A stretch of 64,000 nt of DNA, taken from Micromonospora cabrerizensis (GTDB lineage: Bacteria > Actinomycetota > Actinomycetes > Mycobacteriales > Micromonosporaceae). Location: the NCBI RefSeq assembly GCF_022230955.1, contig NZ_JAKKFI010000089.1:62001-126000 (forward strand), written 5' to 3'. Of this stretch, positions 25,781 to 33,713 are shown piece by piece. Numbering within the stretch: the stretch's first letter is position 1; every line of letters starts with the position of its first letter. Position numbers and translations under genes: made by a program. The notes under the pieces are model-generated. The model saw nothing but the letters and a program-made list of their open reading frames with translations, was not told the DNA's origin and did not search any database.

Positions 25781-26616
25781 GATTCATGCGCGTCGGGCCC
25801 GTGGGGCGGGAGCGCCCCGTGCTGTACGTCGACGGACGGCACTTCGACCTCTCGTCGGTCACCGCCGACATCGACGGGGATTTCCTCGCCGGGGACGGCG
25901 TCCAGCGGGCACGCAAGGCCACCGACCTGCCCGAGGTCGACATCACCGGCCAGCGGGTCGGCGCGCCGGTCGCCCGCCCCGGGGTGGTCCTCTGCGTGGG
26001 GCAGAACTACGCGGCGCACGCCGCCGAGTCGGGTGCCGAGCCCCCGACCGCCCCGATCATCTTCTACAAGGCGCCCAACACGGTCGTCGGCCCGTACGAC
26101 GACGTCCTGGTCCCGCGTGGCTCGACGAAGACCGACTGGGAGGTGGAGCTGGCGGTCGTGATCGGTCGTCGGGCCCGCTACCTCGCCTCGCCGGCCGAGG
26201 CCCTCGGCCACATCGCCGGGTACGCGCTGTCCAACGACGTCTCCGAGCGCGACTTCCAGCTCGCCGTGTCCGGTGGCCAGTGGTCGAAGGGCAAGTCCTG
26301 TGAGACGTTCCAGCCGCTCGGCCCGTGGCTGGTCACCGCCGACGAGATCGAGGACCCGCAGGCGCTGCGGCTGCGTTCCTGGGTCAACGGCGAGCCCCGA
26401 CAGGACTCCAGCACTAAGGACATGATCTTCGACGTGGGGTACCTGGTCTGGCACCTGTCGCAGTACACGGTCCTGGACCCGGGAGACGTCATCAACACCG
26501 GCACCCCGCAGGGGGTGGCGCTCTCCGGCCGGTTCCCGTACCTGGCCGAGGGTGACGTGATGGAGGTCGAGATCGACGGTCTCGGCCGGCAGCGCAGCAC
26601 GCTCGGGAGCGCCTGA
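25777..26616 (+). CDS. FAH-family hydrolase, probable 2,4-diketo-3-deoxy-L-fuconate hydrolase
   Basis: A 279-residue fumarylacetoacetate-hydrolase-fold enzyme. Signature parts: 'CVGQNYAAHAAESGAEPP', 'PIIFYKAPN', 'DWEVELAVVIGR' (metal ligands Glu/Glu), 'GYALSNDVSERDFQ' and 'NTGTPQGVALSG'. In L-fucose and L-rhamnose routes such a hydrolase cleaves the 2,4-diketo-3-deoxy acid to pyruvate plus L-lactate, the last step of this operon's pathway. Tight overlap with both neighbours supports this assignment; other FAH substrates are possible. Confidence 0.8.
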   Translation: MRFMRVGPVGRERPVLYVDGRHFDLSSVTADIDGDFLAGDGVQRARKATDLPEVDITGQRVGAPVARPGVVLCVGQNYAAHAAESGAEPPTAPIIFYKAPNTVVGPYDDVLVPRGSTKTDWEVELAVVIGRRARYLASPAEALGHIAGYALSNDVSERDFQLAVSGGQWSKGKSCETFQPLGPWLVTADEIEDPQALRLRSWVNGEPRQDSSTKDMIFDVGYLVWHLSQYTVLDPGDVINTGTPQGVALSGRFPYLAEGDVMEVEIDGLGRQRSTLGSA

Positions 26617-27920
26617 TGGCGGTGATCACCTCCGTCGACACGTACGACGTGCGGTTCCCGACCTCGCGGGAGCTCGACGGCTCCGACGCGATGAATCCCG
26701 ACCCCGACTACTCGGCCGCGTACCTGGTGCTGAGCACCGACGACGGCCCGGACGGGCACGGGTTCACCTTCACCATCGGTCGGGGCAACGACGTCTGCCG
26801 GGCGGCGATCGAGGCGCTGGTGCCGTACGTCGTCGGCCTCGACCCGGACACCGTCGACCTCGGCGCGTTCGCCCGCTCGCTCACCCAGGACTCGCAGTTG
26901 CGCTGGCTCGGCCCGGAGAAGGGCGTGATGCACCTCGCCACCGCGGCAGTGATCAACGCGATGTGGGACCTGGTCGCCAAGAGGGCGGGCAAACCGGTCT
27001 GGCGGTACCTGGCCGACCTGAGCCCCGAGCAGATCGTCGACCTGGTGGACTGGCGCTACCTCAGCGACGCGCTGACCCCCGACGAGGCACTGGAGATCCT
27101 GCGGGCGGCGCAGCCGGGTCGCGCCGAGCGGGTCGCCCGGCTCGCCGAGCGGGGATATCCCGCGTACACCACGTCGCCCGGCTGGCTCGGCTACCCGGAC
27201 GAGAAGGTGATCCGGCTGGCCAAGCAGGCGGTGGCCGACGGGTTCACCCAGATCAAACTCAAGGTCGGTGCGGACGCCGCCGACGACGTGCGCCGCCTCC
27301 GGATCGCCCGCGAGACGGTCGGCCCGGACATCCGGATCGCCGTCGACGCCAACCAGCGCTGGGACGTCGCCGAGGCGGTCGCCCGGATGCGGGAGTTGGC
27401 GCCGTACGACCCGTGGTGGATCGAGGAGCCGACCAGCCCCGACGACGTGCTCGCCCACGCGGCGATCCGGTCCGCCCTGTCCACCAGCGCACCCGGTGGC
27501 GGGCCGATCCGGGTCGCCACCGGCGAGCACGTGGCGAACCGGGTGGTGTTCAAGCAGCTGTTGCAGGCCGGGGCCGTCGACGTCGTGCAGATCGACGCGT
27601 GCCGGGTGGGTGGCGTCAACGAGAACGTCGCCATCCTGTTGCTGGCCGCGAGGTACGGGGTGCCGGTGTGCCCGCACGCCGGGGGAGTGGGCCTCTGCGA
27701 GCTGGTCCAGCACCTCTCCATGTTCGACTTCGTGGCCGTGTCCGGCTCCACCCACGACCGGGTCGTCGAGTACGTCGACCACCTGCACGAGCACTTCGTC
27801 GACCCGGTGGTGATCTCCGACGGGCACTACGTCACGCCGACCGCCCCCGGGTTCTCCGCCGCGATGCGCCCGGAGAGCCTCGTCAGGTACGCGTACCCCG
27901 ACGGGCCGGCATGGGCCTGA
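26616..27920 (+). CDS. L-fuconate dehydratase
   Basis: A 434-residue enolase-superfamily enzyme that dehydrates L-fuconate to 2-keto-3-deoxy-L-fuconate. It has the family-specific N-terminus 'RFPTSRELDGSDAMNPDPDY', 'GYPAYTTSPGWLGY', the KxK in IKLKVGAD, metal ligands in VDANQ, IEEPTSPDD and ATGEH, and CPHAGGVGLCE with the catalytic His. These segments distinguish it from other acid-sugar dehydratases. The start overlaps the FAH gene stop (TGATG). Confidence 0.9.
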   Translation: MAVITSVDTYDVRFPTSRELDGSDAMNPDPDYSAAYLVLSTDDGPDGHGFTFTIGRGNDVCRAAIEALVPYVVGLDPDTVDLGAFARSLTQDSQLRWLGPEKGVMHLATAAVINAMWDLVAKRAGKPVWRYLADLSPEQIVDLVDWRYLSDALTPDEALEILRAAQPGRAERVARLAERGYPAYTTSPGWLGYPDEKVIRLAKQAVADGFTQIKLKVGADAADDVRRLRIARETVGPDIRIAVDANQRWDVAEAVARMRELAPYDPWWIEEPTSPDDVLAHAAIRSALSTSAPGGGPIRVATGEHVANRVVFKQLLQAGAVDVVQIDACRVGGVNENVAILLLAARYGVPVCPHAGGVGLCELVQHLSMFDFVAVSGSTHDRVVEYVDHLHEHFVDPVVISDGHYVTPTAPGFSAAMRPESLVRYAYPDGPAWA

Positions 27921-28001
27921 CGGGCCTGGGCCTGCTCGACCGCACAGCCTTCCTGTGGGCGGTGCGTCAACGTGGAGGACTACTCGGAATGGGAGAGAGA
28001 C

Positions 28002-28799
28002 ATGCGGTGTGACGGCCTCGTGGCGGTGGTGACCGGCGGCGGCTCCGGGATCGGGTATGCCTGCGTACGGGCGTTCGTGGCCGCCGGCGCCCGGGTCGGT
28101 GTCCTGGATCTGGACCTGTCGGGCCTGCCCGACGATCCGCACGTCCACGGCGTCCGGTCCGACGTCGCCGACCGGTCCTCGCTGAGCGCGGCCGTCGCCT
28201 CGGTCGCCGAGGCCTTCGGGGGCGTCGACATCCTGGTGAACAACGCCGGCATCTCCGCCGTCGGCACGGTGGAGGAGGACGACGACGAGCAGTGGAGCAG
28301 GGTGCTCGACGTCAACGTCACCGGCGTGGCCCGCACCAGTGCGGTCGTCCTGCCGTACCTGCGTCGGTCGTCGTCGGCGGCTATCGTCAACGTCTCGTCG
28401 ATCGCGGCGACCGTCGGCCTGCCCCGACGTGCCCTGTACTCGGCGTCGAAGGGTGCCGTGCACGCCCTCACCCTCGCCATGGCCGCCGACCTGGTGACCG
28501 AGGGTGTCCGGGTCAACTGCGTCGCCCCCGGCACCGTCGACACGCCGTGGGTGGCCCGCCTGCTGGCCGGCGCGGCCGACCCGACGGCGGAGAAGCGGCA
28601 GCTCGCGTCCCGTCAGCCGACCGGTCGTCTGGTGACCGCCGACGAGGTGGCCGCCGCCGTCGTCTACCTCGCGTCGCCCGCCACCGGGTCGGTGACCGGG
28701 ACGTCGCTGGCGGTGGATGGTGGCATGTCCGGCCTGCGACTGCCCGCCCAGGTCCCGCCTGCCGCTGGTCAGGCCCGCAGTGCCGGATCGGGCGCGTGA
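28002..28799 (+). CDS. SDR, probable 2-keto-3-deoxy-L-fuconate dehydrogenase
   Basis: A 265-residue short-chain dehydrogenase. NAD site TGGGSGIG, NNAG, catalytic Ser in NVSSIAA and YxxxK in YSASKGA; Asp after the second strand (LDLDLSG) favours NAD+. The end 'QPTGRLVTADEVAAAVVYL...VDGGMSGL' matches 2-keto-3-deoxy-L-fuconate dehydrogenases. The ATG at 28002 is preferred over an upstream GTG because GGGAGA lies 6-8 bases before it and the fold begins right after. It lies 81 bases after the dehydratase and supplies the step between dehydratase and diketo-acid hydrolase. Confidence 0.78.
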   Translation: MRCDGLVAVVTGGGSGIGYACVRAFVAAGARVGVLDLDLSGLPDDPHVHGVRSDVADRSSLSAAVASVAEAFGGVDILVNNAGISAVGTVEEDDDEQWSRVLDVNVTGVARTSAVVLPYLRRSSSAAIVNVSSIAATVGLPRRALYSASKGAVHALTLAMAADLVTEGVRVNCVAPGTVDTPWVARLLAGAADPTAEKRQLASRQPTGRLVTADEVAAAVVYLASPATGSVTGTSLAVDGGMSGLRLPAQVPPAAGQARSAGSGA

Positions 28800-28811
28800 C
28801 ATGATTGCGCC

Positions 28812-29717
28812 ATGGGGAAACAGCAGGACGTCGGCGAGCCCGACCGTCACAGCGGGTCCGACGCCACCGCCCACCGTCCGATCGGTGGCGACGCTGACGC
28901 GCGGCTCGCCCTCGCACAGGACCCCACAACGCCACAAATGACCCTTATCGACCTCGCGTCCGACCCGTCGGCCGTGGTCCGCAAGGCGGTCGCCGCTCGG
29001 GCCGACGCACCCGCGCAGGCCCTGCGACCGCTCACCAGGGACCATGATCGTCAGGTTCGGGAGGCCGTGGCGAGAAACCCGTCCACCTCGATCGCCAACC
29101 TCCTGCGTCTCGTCAAGGACGCCGACCGGTGGATCCGCTGGGCGGTTGCCAGCAACCCGGCCTGCGACGGGTCGGTCCGCCGGGCCATGCTCCAGGCATC
29201 GGACAAGGAGCTTCGCGGCCTGCTGGCGGAGAGCCGGGAGCTGGAGCCCGAGCTGGCCGCCAAGCTGACCGACGACGTCTCACCCGAGGTGCGCGAACGA
29301 CTCGCCACCCACACCCACGACCCGAACGTGATCACCACCCTGTTGGCCGATCGCACCGCCCGCGTCCGCAAGGGGGCCGCCCGCAACCCGCGGACCACCG
29401 CCGCGCAGCGCAGCGCGCTCGCGGCGGACCCGGTGGTCGACGTGCGGGCCGCGCTGGTCCGTTCGGTCGAGCTGGACGAGGCCGACCTGGAGCGTCTGGT
29501 CGACGACCGGTCGGTGCAGGTCCGCCTGGCGATGGCGACGTCCGAGGTGGTTCCGGCGCACATCCGGCAGCAGCTCACCCGCGACCCCGACGAGATGGTG
29601 GCCAGCGCGGCACGCGACTTCCGCCCGGGCTCCGGCAACGCCTCCGCCGTGCGGGCGCCCCGCATCGCGCACCGGCCCTCGGCCGGTGCGGGTCGATCGG
29701 GCGGCACCGCGCGCTGA
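28812..29717 (+). CDS. LRV/HEAT-like repeat protein
   Basis: A 301-residue repeat protein with no signal peptide. Tandem units of about 24 residues recur through most of the chain (for example 'LASDPSAVVRKAVAARADAP', 'DHDRQVREAVARNPSTS', 'DADRWIRWAVASNPACD'), the leucine-rich-variant/HEAT type of alpha solenoid. The N-terminal LRV iron-sulfur Cys cluster is missing; only one Cys is present. The basic, Ser/Ala-rich tail (~270-301) is disordered. It starts 12 bases after the SDR stop but need not share its function; the role is unknown, probably protein binding. Confidence 0.7.
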   Translation: MGKQQDVGEPDRHSGSDATAHRPIGGDADARLALAQDPTTPQMTLIDLASDPSAVVRKAVAARADAPAQALRPLTRDHDRQVREAVARNPSTSIANLLRLVKDADRWIRWAVASNPACDGSVRRAMLQASDKELRGLLAESRELEPELAAKLTDDVSPEVRERLATHTHDPNVITTLLADRTARVRKGAARNPRTTAAQRSALAADPVVDVRAALVRSVELDEADLERLVDDRSVQVRLAMATSEVVPAHIRQQLTRDPDEMVASAARDFRPGSGNASAVRAPRIAHRPSAGAGRSGGTAR

Positions 29718-29744
29718 GACCGGTCCGGCCAGCCCGGACGGGCG

Positions 29745-29825
29745 CGTGATCAACTCGGTTTTCAGGAGGTCGGGGTGTCGACGCGACCAGGACACCCCGA
29801 CTTCCAGGATCCCGAGTCGATCAAG
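29745..29825. repeat. nested inverted repeat, copy A
   Basis: The outer arms CGTGATCAACTCGG (29745-29758) and CCGAGTCGATCAAG (29812-29825) pair at 12 of 14 positions. The inner arms GTCGGGGTGTC (29769-29779) and GACACCCCGAC (29791-29801) pair perfectly. It lies 28 bases after the LRV-protein stop and can act as a terminator. The same architecture and core bases recur as copy B on the other side of the phosphoesterase gene. Confidence 0.75.
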
Positions 29826-29964
29826 CGCTGTCCGGCCGGTGTGAAACGGACCGTACAGCTCCGGTACCCAGGATGGTCTTCACGCATTCACATGTGTCGT
29901 CCTGATTGTCCTTAGGCTACGAATGCCCAGCTTCTGGGCGTTCGTCGTCAAGGGAGGATCAGCG

Positions 29965-31326
29965 GTGCGTATCAGGAGATCCAGGTCAAGGTTCGTCGCG
30001 ATGGCCACGGCGGTGCTGGTCGCCCTGGCCGGCGGAACGCTCACCGGTGCCACGGCGAACGCCGCCGAGCCCTCCCCGTTCACCGTCGTCGGCGGCACGA
30101 TCCGCACGGCGACCGGCACTCCGGTGCCCGCCTCCGGCACGCACGCCTCACTCTGGAGCAACAGCAGTTACGCCACCACCAGCGTCAGCGGCTCCGGGCG
30201 GGTGCTGATCGGGGCCATCGGTGACAACTGCCAGGGTTGGCCGACCGTCCGGGTGACGGTCGACGGGGTCAGCGTCGGCCAGACCACCATCGTCAGCGCG
30301 ACCAGCTACGGCACCTACCCGGTCGGCACGGCGGTCGGCGCCGGGCAGCACACCGTGCAGATCCAGTTCGTCAACGACTTCCGGACCGACGCCTGCGACC
30401 GCAACGTCCACATCGCGTCCGCGCGGATGGAGACCGCGGGCGCCACCGACACGAAGTTCAGCTTCGCCGTCCTGCCGGACACCCAGCAGGAGGTGCTCAC
30501 CAGCAGCGACAGCCGGTTCCTCAACCGGACGAACTGGCTGGTGCAGAACCGGTCCGCGCTGGACCTGCGCTTCGTGACCTCCTCGGGTGACGTGGTCAAC
30601 TGGGACACCCCCGACCACTCGCAGTACGTCATCGCCCGCAACGCGATGCGGCCGATCGAGAACGCCGCCATCCCGTACGCGCTGGCGCTCGGCAACCACG
30701 ACACCCAGGCCACCGGCGTCGGCGGCTCGGCCCGCGACCCCGCCCGCACCCGGGAGCTCGTCCGCGACACCACCGTGTTCAACCAGTACTTCACCGTCGG
30801 CCAGTACCGCGCGGTCAGGGGGCAGTTCGAGGCCGGCAAGGTCGACAACTCGTACTCGACCTTCGAGGCCGGTGGCGTGCGGTGGATGGTGCTGACCCTG
30901 GAGCTGTGGCCCCGGGTCGCGGCCGTCAACTGGGCCAGGAGTGTCGTCGCCGCCAACCCCCGGCACAACGTCATCGTCGTCACCCACGACTACATCGACG
31001 GCAACGGCGCCATCGAGCAGAGCGCCGGGTACGGCGAGACCAGCCCGCAGTATCTCTTCGACAACCTGGTCAAGCAGTACGCCAACATCCGGTTCGTCTT
31101 CTCCGGTCACACGGGCATCGCCGGCAACCGGGTCGACACCGGGGTCAACGGGAACAAGATCTACTCGTTCCTCCAGACGTTCCACTCCAACAGCACCAAC
31201 CCGGTGCGCCTGGTCGAGGTCGACACCGCCGCCAACTCGCTGCGGACCTGGATCTACGCGCCGTACACCAACCAGTCCTTCACCCAGTACGACCGGTCGT
31301 TCACCGGCATCGGCGTGGTGCGCTGA
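29965..31326 (+). CDS. secreted metallophosphoesterase with N-terminal CBM60-like domain
   Basis: A 453-residue secreted protein. Signal peptide 1-~35 (AMATAVLVALAGG...ANAAEP). Residues ~36-150 form a beta-sandwich resembling Ca-dependent xylan-binding modules, with two Cys (IGDNCQGWP, TDACDRNVH). Residues ~160-453 are a calcineurin-like phosphoesterase: VLPDTQ, SSGDVVNW, ALGNHDTQ, VVTHDYID and SGHTG provide the metal-binding Asp/His/Asn set. GGGAGG lies 7 bases before the GTG start. Substrate unknown. It stands alone between two nested inverted repeats. Confidence 0.8.
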   Translation: MRIRRSRSRFVAMATAVLVALAGGTLTGATANAAEPSPFTVVGGTIRTATGTPVPASGTHASLWSNSSYATTSVSGSGRVLIGAIGDNCQGWPTVRVTVDGVSVGQTTIVSATSYGTYPVGTAVGAGQHTVQIQFVNDFRTDACDRNVHIASARMETAGATDTKFSFAVLPDTQQEVLTSSDSRFLNRTNWLVQNRSALDLRFVTSSGDVVNWDTPDHSQYVIARNAMRPIENAAIPYALALGNHDTQATGVGGSARDPARTRELVRDTTVFNQYFTVGQYRAVRGQFEAGKVDNSYSTFEAGGVRWMVLTLELWPRVAAVNWARSVVAANPRHNVIVVTHDYIDGNGAIEQSAGYGETSPQYLFDNLVKQYANIRFVFSGHTGIAGNRVDTGVNGNKIYSFLQTFHSNSTNPVRLVEVDTAANSLRTWIYAPYTNQSFTQYDRSFTGIGVVR

Positions 31327-31343
31327 CGCGTACCCGTCCAGGA

Positions 31344-31428
31344 GGCGTGATCGACCCGGCCTCACGGATGTCGGGGTGTGCGGGGAGGCCCGGCACCGCG
31401 ACGTCACGAGAGCCGGGTCGATCACGCC
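31344..31428. repeat. nested inverted repeat, copy B
   Basis: The outer arms are a perfect 17-base pair (31344-31360 with 31412-31428, left arm GGCGTGATCGACCCGGC). The inner arms GTCGGGGTG (31370-31378) and CACCGCGAC (31394-31402) pair at 8 of 9 positions. It lies between the convergent phosphoesterase and GntR genes, 4 bases from the latter's stop, and may terminate both. It shares the CGTGATC(A/G)AC(T/C)CGG outer arm and GTCGGGGTGT core with copy A. Confidence 0.78.
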
Positions 31429-31432
31429 ACGG

Positions 31433-32218
31433 TCAGCGGGTGGCCGACCCGCGGTCCGCGCTCTGCTCGGGCACCGAGATCTGCTCCCACAGTGATTTCA
31501 TCTCGCCGAACGCCTGCTCCATCAGCTGCACCATCGCCTGCCGGGCGCGTGCCCCGTCGCGTCGTTGGATCGCCTGGGCGACGTCCGCGTGCATCTGGAG
31601 AGCCTGCTCGTGCGGGTGGTGCGGCATGAGGTGGTGCTTGTGCCGGCCGGTGAGCACCTCGGCGACCAGATCCTGGAGCCGGACGAACATCTCGTTGCCG
31701 GAGGCGAGCAGGACGCGCCGATGGAACTCGATGTCGAGGTGCAGGAACCGCTCCTCGTCACCGGCCTCGCCGGCCGCCCACATCTTCGCCGCCAGCCCGA
31801 CCAGGTCGCTCGCCTCGTCGTGGCCGATCCGGCCAGCGGCCAGGTAGGCCGCGTGCGGCTCGACGGCGGTGCGTAGCTCGGTGATGGACCGGAGCTGGGC
31901 CATCCGGCCCGCCGAGGCGAGCCGCCAGCGGATCACCTGCGGGTCGAAGACGTTCCACTCGCTGGCCGGCAGGATCATCACCCCCACCCGGCGTCGTGCC
32001 TCGATGAACCCGATCGATGCCAGGACCCGCAGCACCTCGCGGACGACCGAGCGGGAGACCGCGTACCGGTCGACCAGTTCGTCGATGTTGAGGATCGCGC
32101 CGGGTGCCAGCTCGCCGCCGCAGATGGCGGTGCCCAGGTGGTCGAGGACGCGGGCGTGCAGCCCCGCCTCGGCAGGGACGGTCGGAGCGGCTGCAACCTC
32201 TGATGAGGACGGTTCCAC
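31433..32218 (-). CDS. GntR/FadR-family regulator of the sugar-acid locus
   Basis: A 261-residue GntR regulator with a winged helix (LHARVLDHLGTAICGGELAPGAIL...AVSRSVVREVLRVLASIGFI) and an FCD effector domain. The metal-site pattern is visible as 'HLDIEFHRRVLLASGNEMF' plus later His residues (HKHHLMPHHPHEQAL), similar to ExuR/DgoR-type regulators of sugar acids. GTG start. It is divergent from the sugar-acid importer and catabolic genes, so it most likely represses that operon with a sugar acid as inducer. Confidence 0.85.
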   Translation of the reverse strand: MEPSSSEVAAAPTVPAEAGLHARVLDHLGTAICGGELAPGAILNIDELVDRYAVSRSVVREVLRVLASIGFIEARRRVGVMILPASEWNVFDPQVIRWRLASAGRMAQLRSITELRTAVEPHAAYLAAGRIGHDEASDLVGLAAKMWAAGEAGDEERFLHLDIEFHRRVLLASGNEMFVRLQDLVAEVLTGRHKHHLMPHHPHEQALQMHADVAQAIQRRDGARARQAMVQLMEQAFGEMKSLWEQISVPEQSADRGSATR

Positions 32219-32352
32219 TCAAAGATCATATCATTTACATCAACCTCTTGAAGTAATCCGCCTATTCGGCCTAGCATCCCGATGTTAAGCGGATGTAACA
32301 CCGAGGTAGCGGCTCTTCCGGGGCGGCAGCCACGACAGAAGGAGAGACAAGC
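32219..32352. promoter_or_regulatory. divergent promoter of the sugar-acid locus
   Basis: A plus-strand promoter TTGAAG (32248) - 18 bases - TAGCAT (32272) fits the transporter operon. The AT-rich stretch around 32224-32240, with direct ATCAT repeats (GATCATATCAT), lies upstream of that -35 and near the GntR start and is the likely operator area. The transporter leader ends in AAGGAGAG, 7-8 bases before the GTG start. Confidence 0.4.
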
Positions 32353-33639
32353 GTGCGACGTCGATCGATAATCGGCACTTCTCTGGCCGTGGTCACCGCC
32401 ATGAGCCTCACCGCCTGCGGTGGCGGCGATGGCGGCGAAGGTTCGAAGACCGTCCGCGTGACGCTGGTCAACCACGTCTGGACCGAGAACATCAAGAAGG
32501 CCCTGCCGGAGTTCGAGAAGCAGTCCGGCCTCAAGGTCGAAGTGACCCAGCTCGGCGAGGACCAGCTGTCCGACCAGTACAACGTCAAGCTGAACGCCGG
32601 GTCCACCGACCTCGACGTGATGATGTACCGGCCCCTGCAGGAGGGGAAGCAGTTCGGCAAGAACAAGTACCTCGCCGACCTGAGCGAGAAGGTCAAGTCG
32701 GACAGCGCCTTCGAGTTCGGCGACTTCCAGGCCGGGCCGGTGCAGGCGACGACCTATGAGGACAAGGTGGTCGGCCTGCCGATCATCACCGAGCAGGAGG
32801 TCCTCTACTACCGCAAGGACCTGTTGACCAAGTCCGGCTTCACCGCCCCGCCGAAGACCCTCGACGAGCTCAAGGCCCAGGCGGCGAAGATCGAGGCCGA
32901 CAACCCCGGCGTCGCCGGATTCGTCGCCCGGACCGGCAAGGCCGCCGCCGTCACGCAGTTCTCCAGCTTCCTGTTCAGCTTCGGTGGCGACTTCGTGGAC
33001 AGCAGTGGCAAGGCCACGGTCAACACCGAGCAGGCCAAGCAGGCGTACGCCTTCTACGGCGGGCTGCTGCGGGACCACGGCCCGGAGAACGTCAGCACCG
33101 ACATGAGCTGGTCGGAGGCGATGGCGATCTTCACGCAGGGCAAGGCCGCCTTCTACACCGAGGCCAACTCGCTCTACAAGAACGCCACCGACCCGACCAA
33201 GTCCAAGGTCGTCGACTCCGTCGGCTTCGCCGCCTTCCCGGCCGGACCGGCCGGTTCGAAGCCGTACAACATCCCCTCCTGGGCCCTCGGCATGAACGAC
33301 AGCTCGGAGAACAAGGACAACGCCTGGAAGTTCATCCAGTGGGCCGCCGGCAAGGAGCAGGCGCTGGCGCAGCAGACGGCCGGCGTACCCGGTGCCCGTA
33401 CCTCGGTCTGGGCGAACCCGGCGAGCACCGCGACCCTGCCGAAGGACCTCGCCGAGGCCAACACGGTCAGCACCGCCAACGGTGTCGGGCACGACCGTCC
33501 GCTGGTGGTCAAGGTGGCCGAGGCGCGGGAGATCGTCGGCCAGCCGATCGTCGACGCGATCACCGGCAAGGACGCCGCCAGCTCGGCGGACGCGGCTAAC
33601 GCGGCGTTCCAGAAGTTCCTCGACGACGAGGCGAAGTAA
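32353..33639 (+). CDS. extracellular sugar-binding lipoprotein (SBP_bac_1, CUT1)
   Basis: A 428-residue family-1 binding protein. The lipobox is LTAC (Cys22) followed by a Gly linker. The mature part has 'VRVTLVNHVWTENIKKALPEFEKQSG', 'LPIITEQEVLYYRKDLL' and 'YNIPSWALGMNDSSENKDNAWKFIQWAAG', typical of CUT1 systems. GTG start. It precedes two CUT1 permeases after a stem-loop. The ligand is probably an acidic sugar or glycan fragment, inferred from the downstream dehydratases. Confidence 0.85.
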   Translation: MRRRSIIGTSLAVVTAMSLTACGGGDGGEGSKTVRVTLVNHVWTENIKKALPEFEKQSGLKVEVTQLGEDQLSDQYNVKLNAGSTDLDVMMYRPLQEGKQFGKNKYLADLSEKVKSDSAFEFGDFQAGPVQATTYEDKVVGLPIITEQEVLYYRKDLLTKSGFTAPPKTLDELKAQAAKIEADNPGVAGFVARTGKAAAVTQFSSFLFSFGGDFVDSSGKATVNTEQAKQAYAFYGGLLRDHGPENVSTDMSWSEAMAIFTQGKAAFYTEANSLYKNATDPTKSKVVDSVGFAAFPAGPAGSKPYNIPSWALGMNDSSENKDNAWKFIQWAAGKEQALAQQTAGVPGARTSVWANPASTATLPKDLAEANTVSTANGVGHDRPLVVKVAEAREIVGQPIVDAITGKDAASSADAANAAFQKFLDDEAK

Positions 33640-33650
33640 CCCACGCGCCG

Positions 33651-33678
33651 GGCGGCGGAGCCGACGCGCTCCGCCGCC
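33651..33678 (+). terminator. stem-loop between binding-protein and permease genes
   Basis: GGCGGCGGAGC (33651-33661) and GCTCCGCCGCC (33668-33678) form a perfect 11-base stem with a 6-base loop, 11 bases after the binding-protein stop. No U-tract follows. It is likely an mRNA-stabilising or partial-termination hairpin that keeps binding-protein levels above permease levels. Confidence 0.65.
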
Positions 33679-33713
33679 TCGCCGGGACCTGGCCCCCGAA
33701 CCCGGAGATCTCA

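Noticed and set aside
26178..29045. Very long open frame (955 codons) antisense to the FAH, fuconate dehydratase and SDR genes.
   Set aside because: Composition is that of a GC-rich shadow frame (runs of Arg, Gly, Val, His) and the plus strand holds three clear enzymes with complete motifs.
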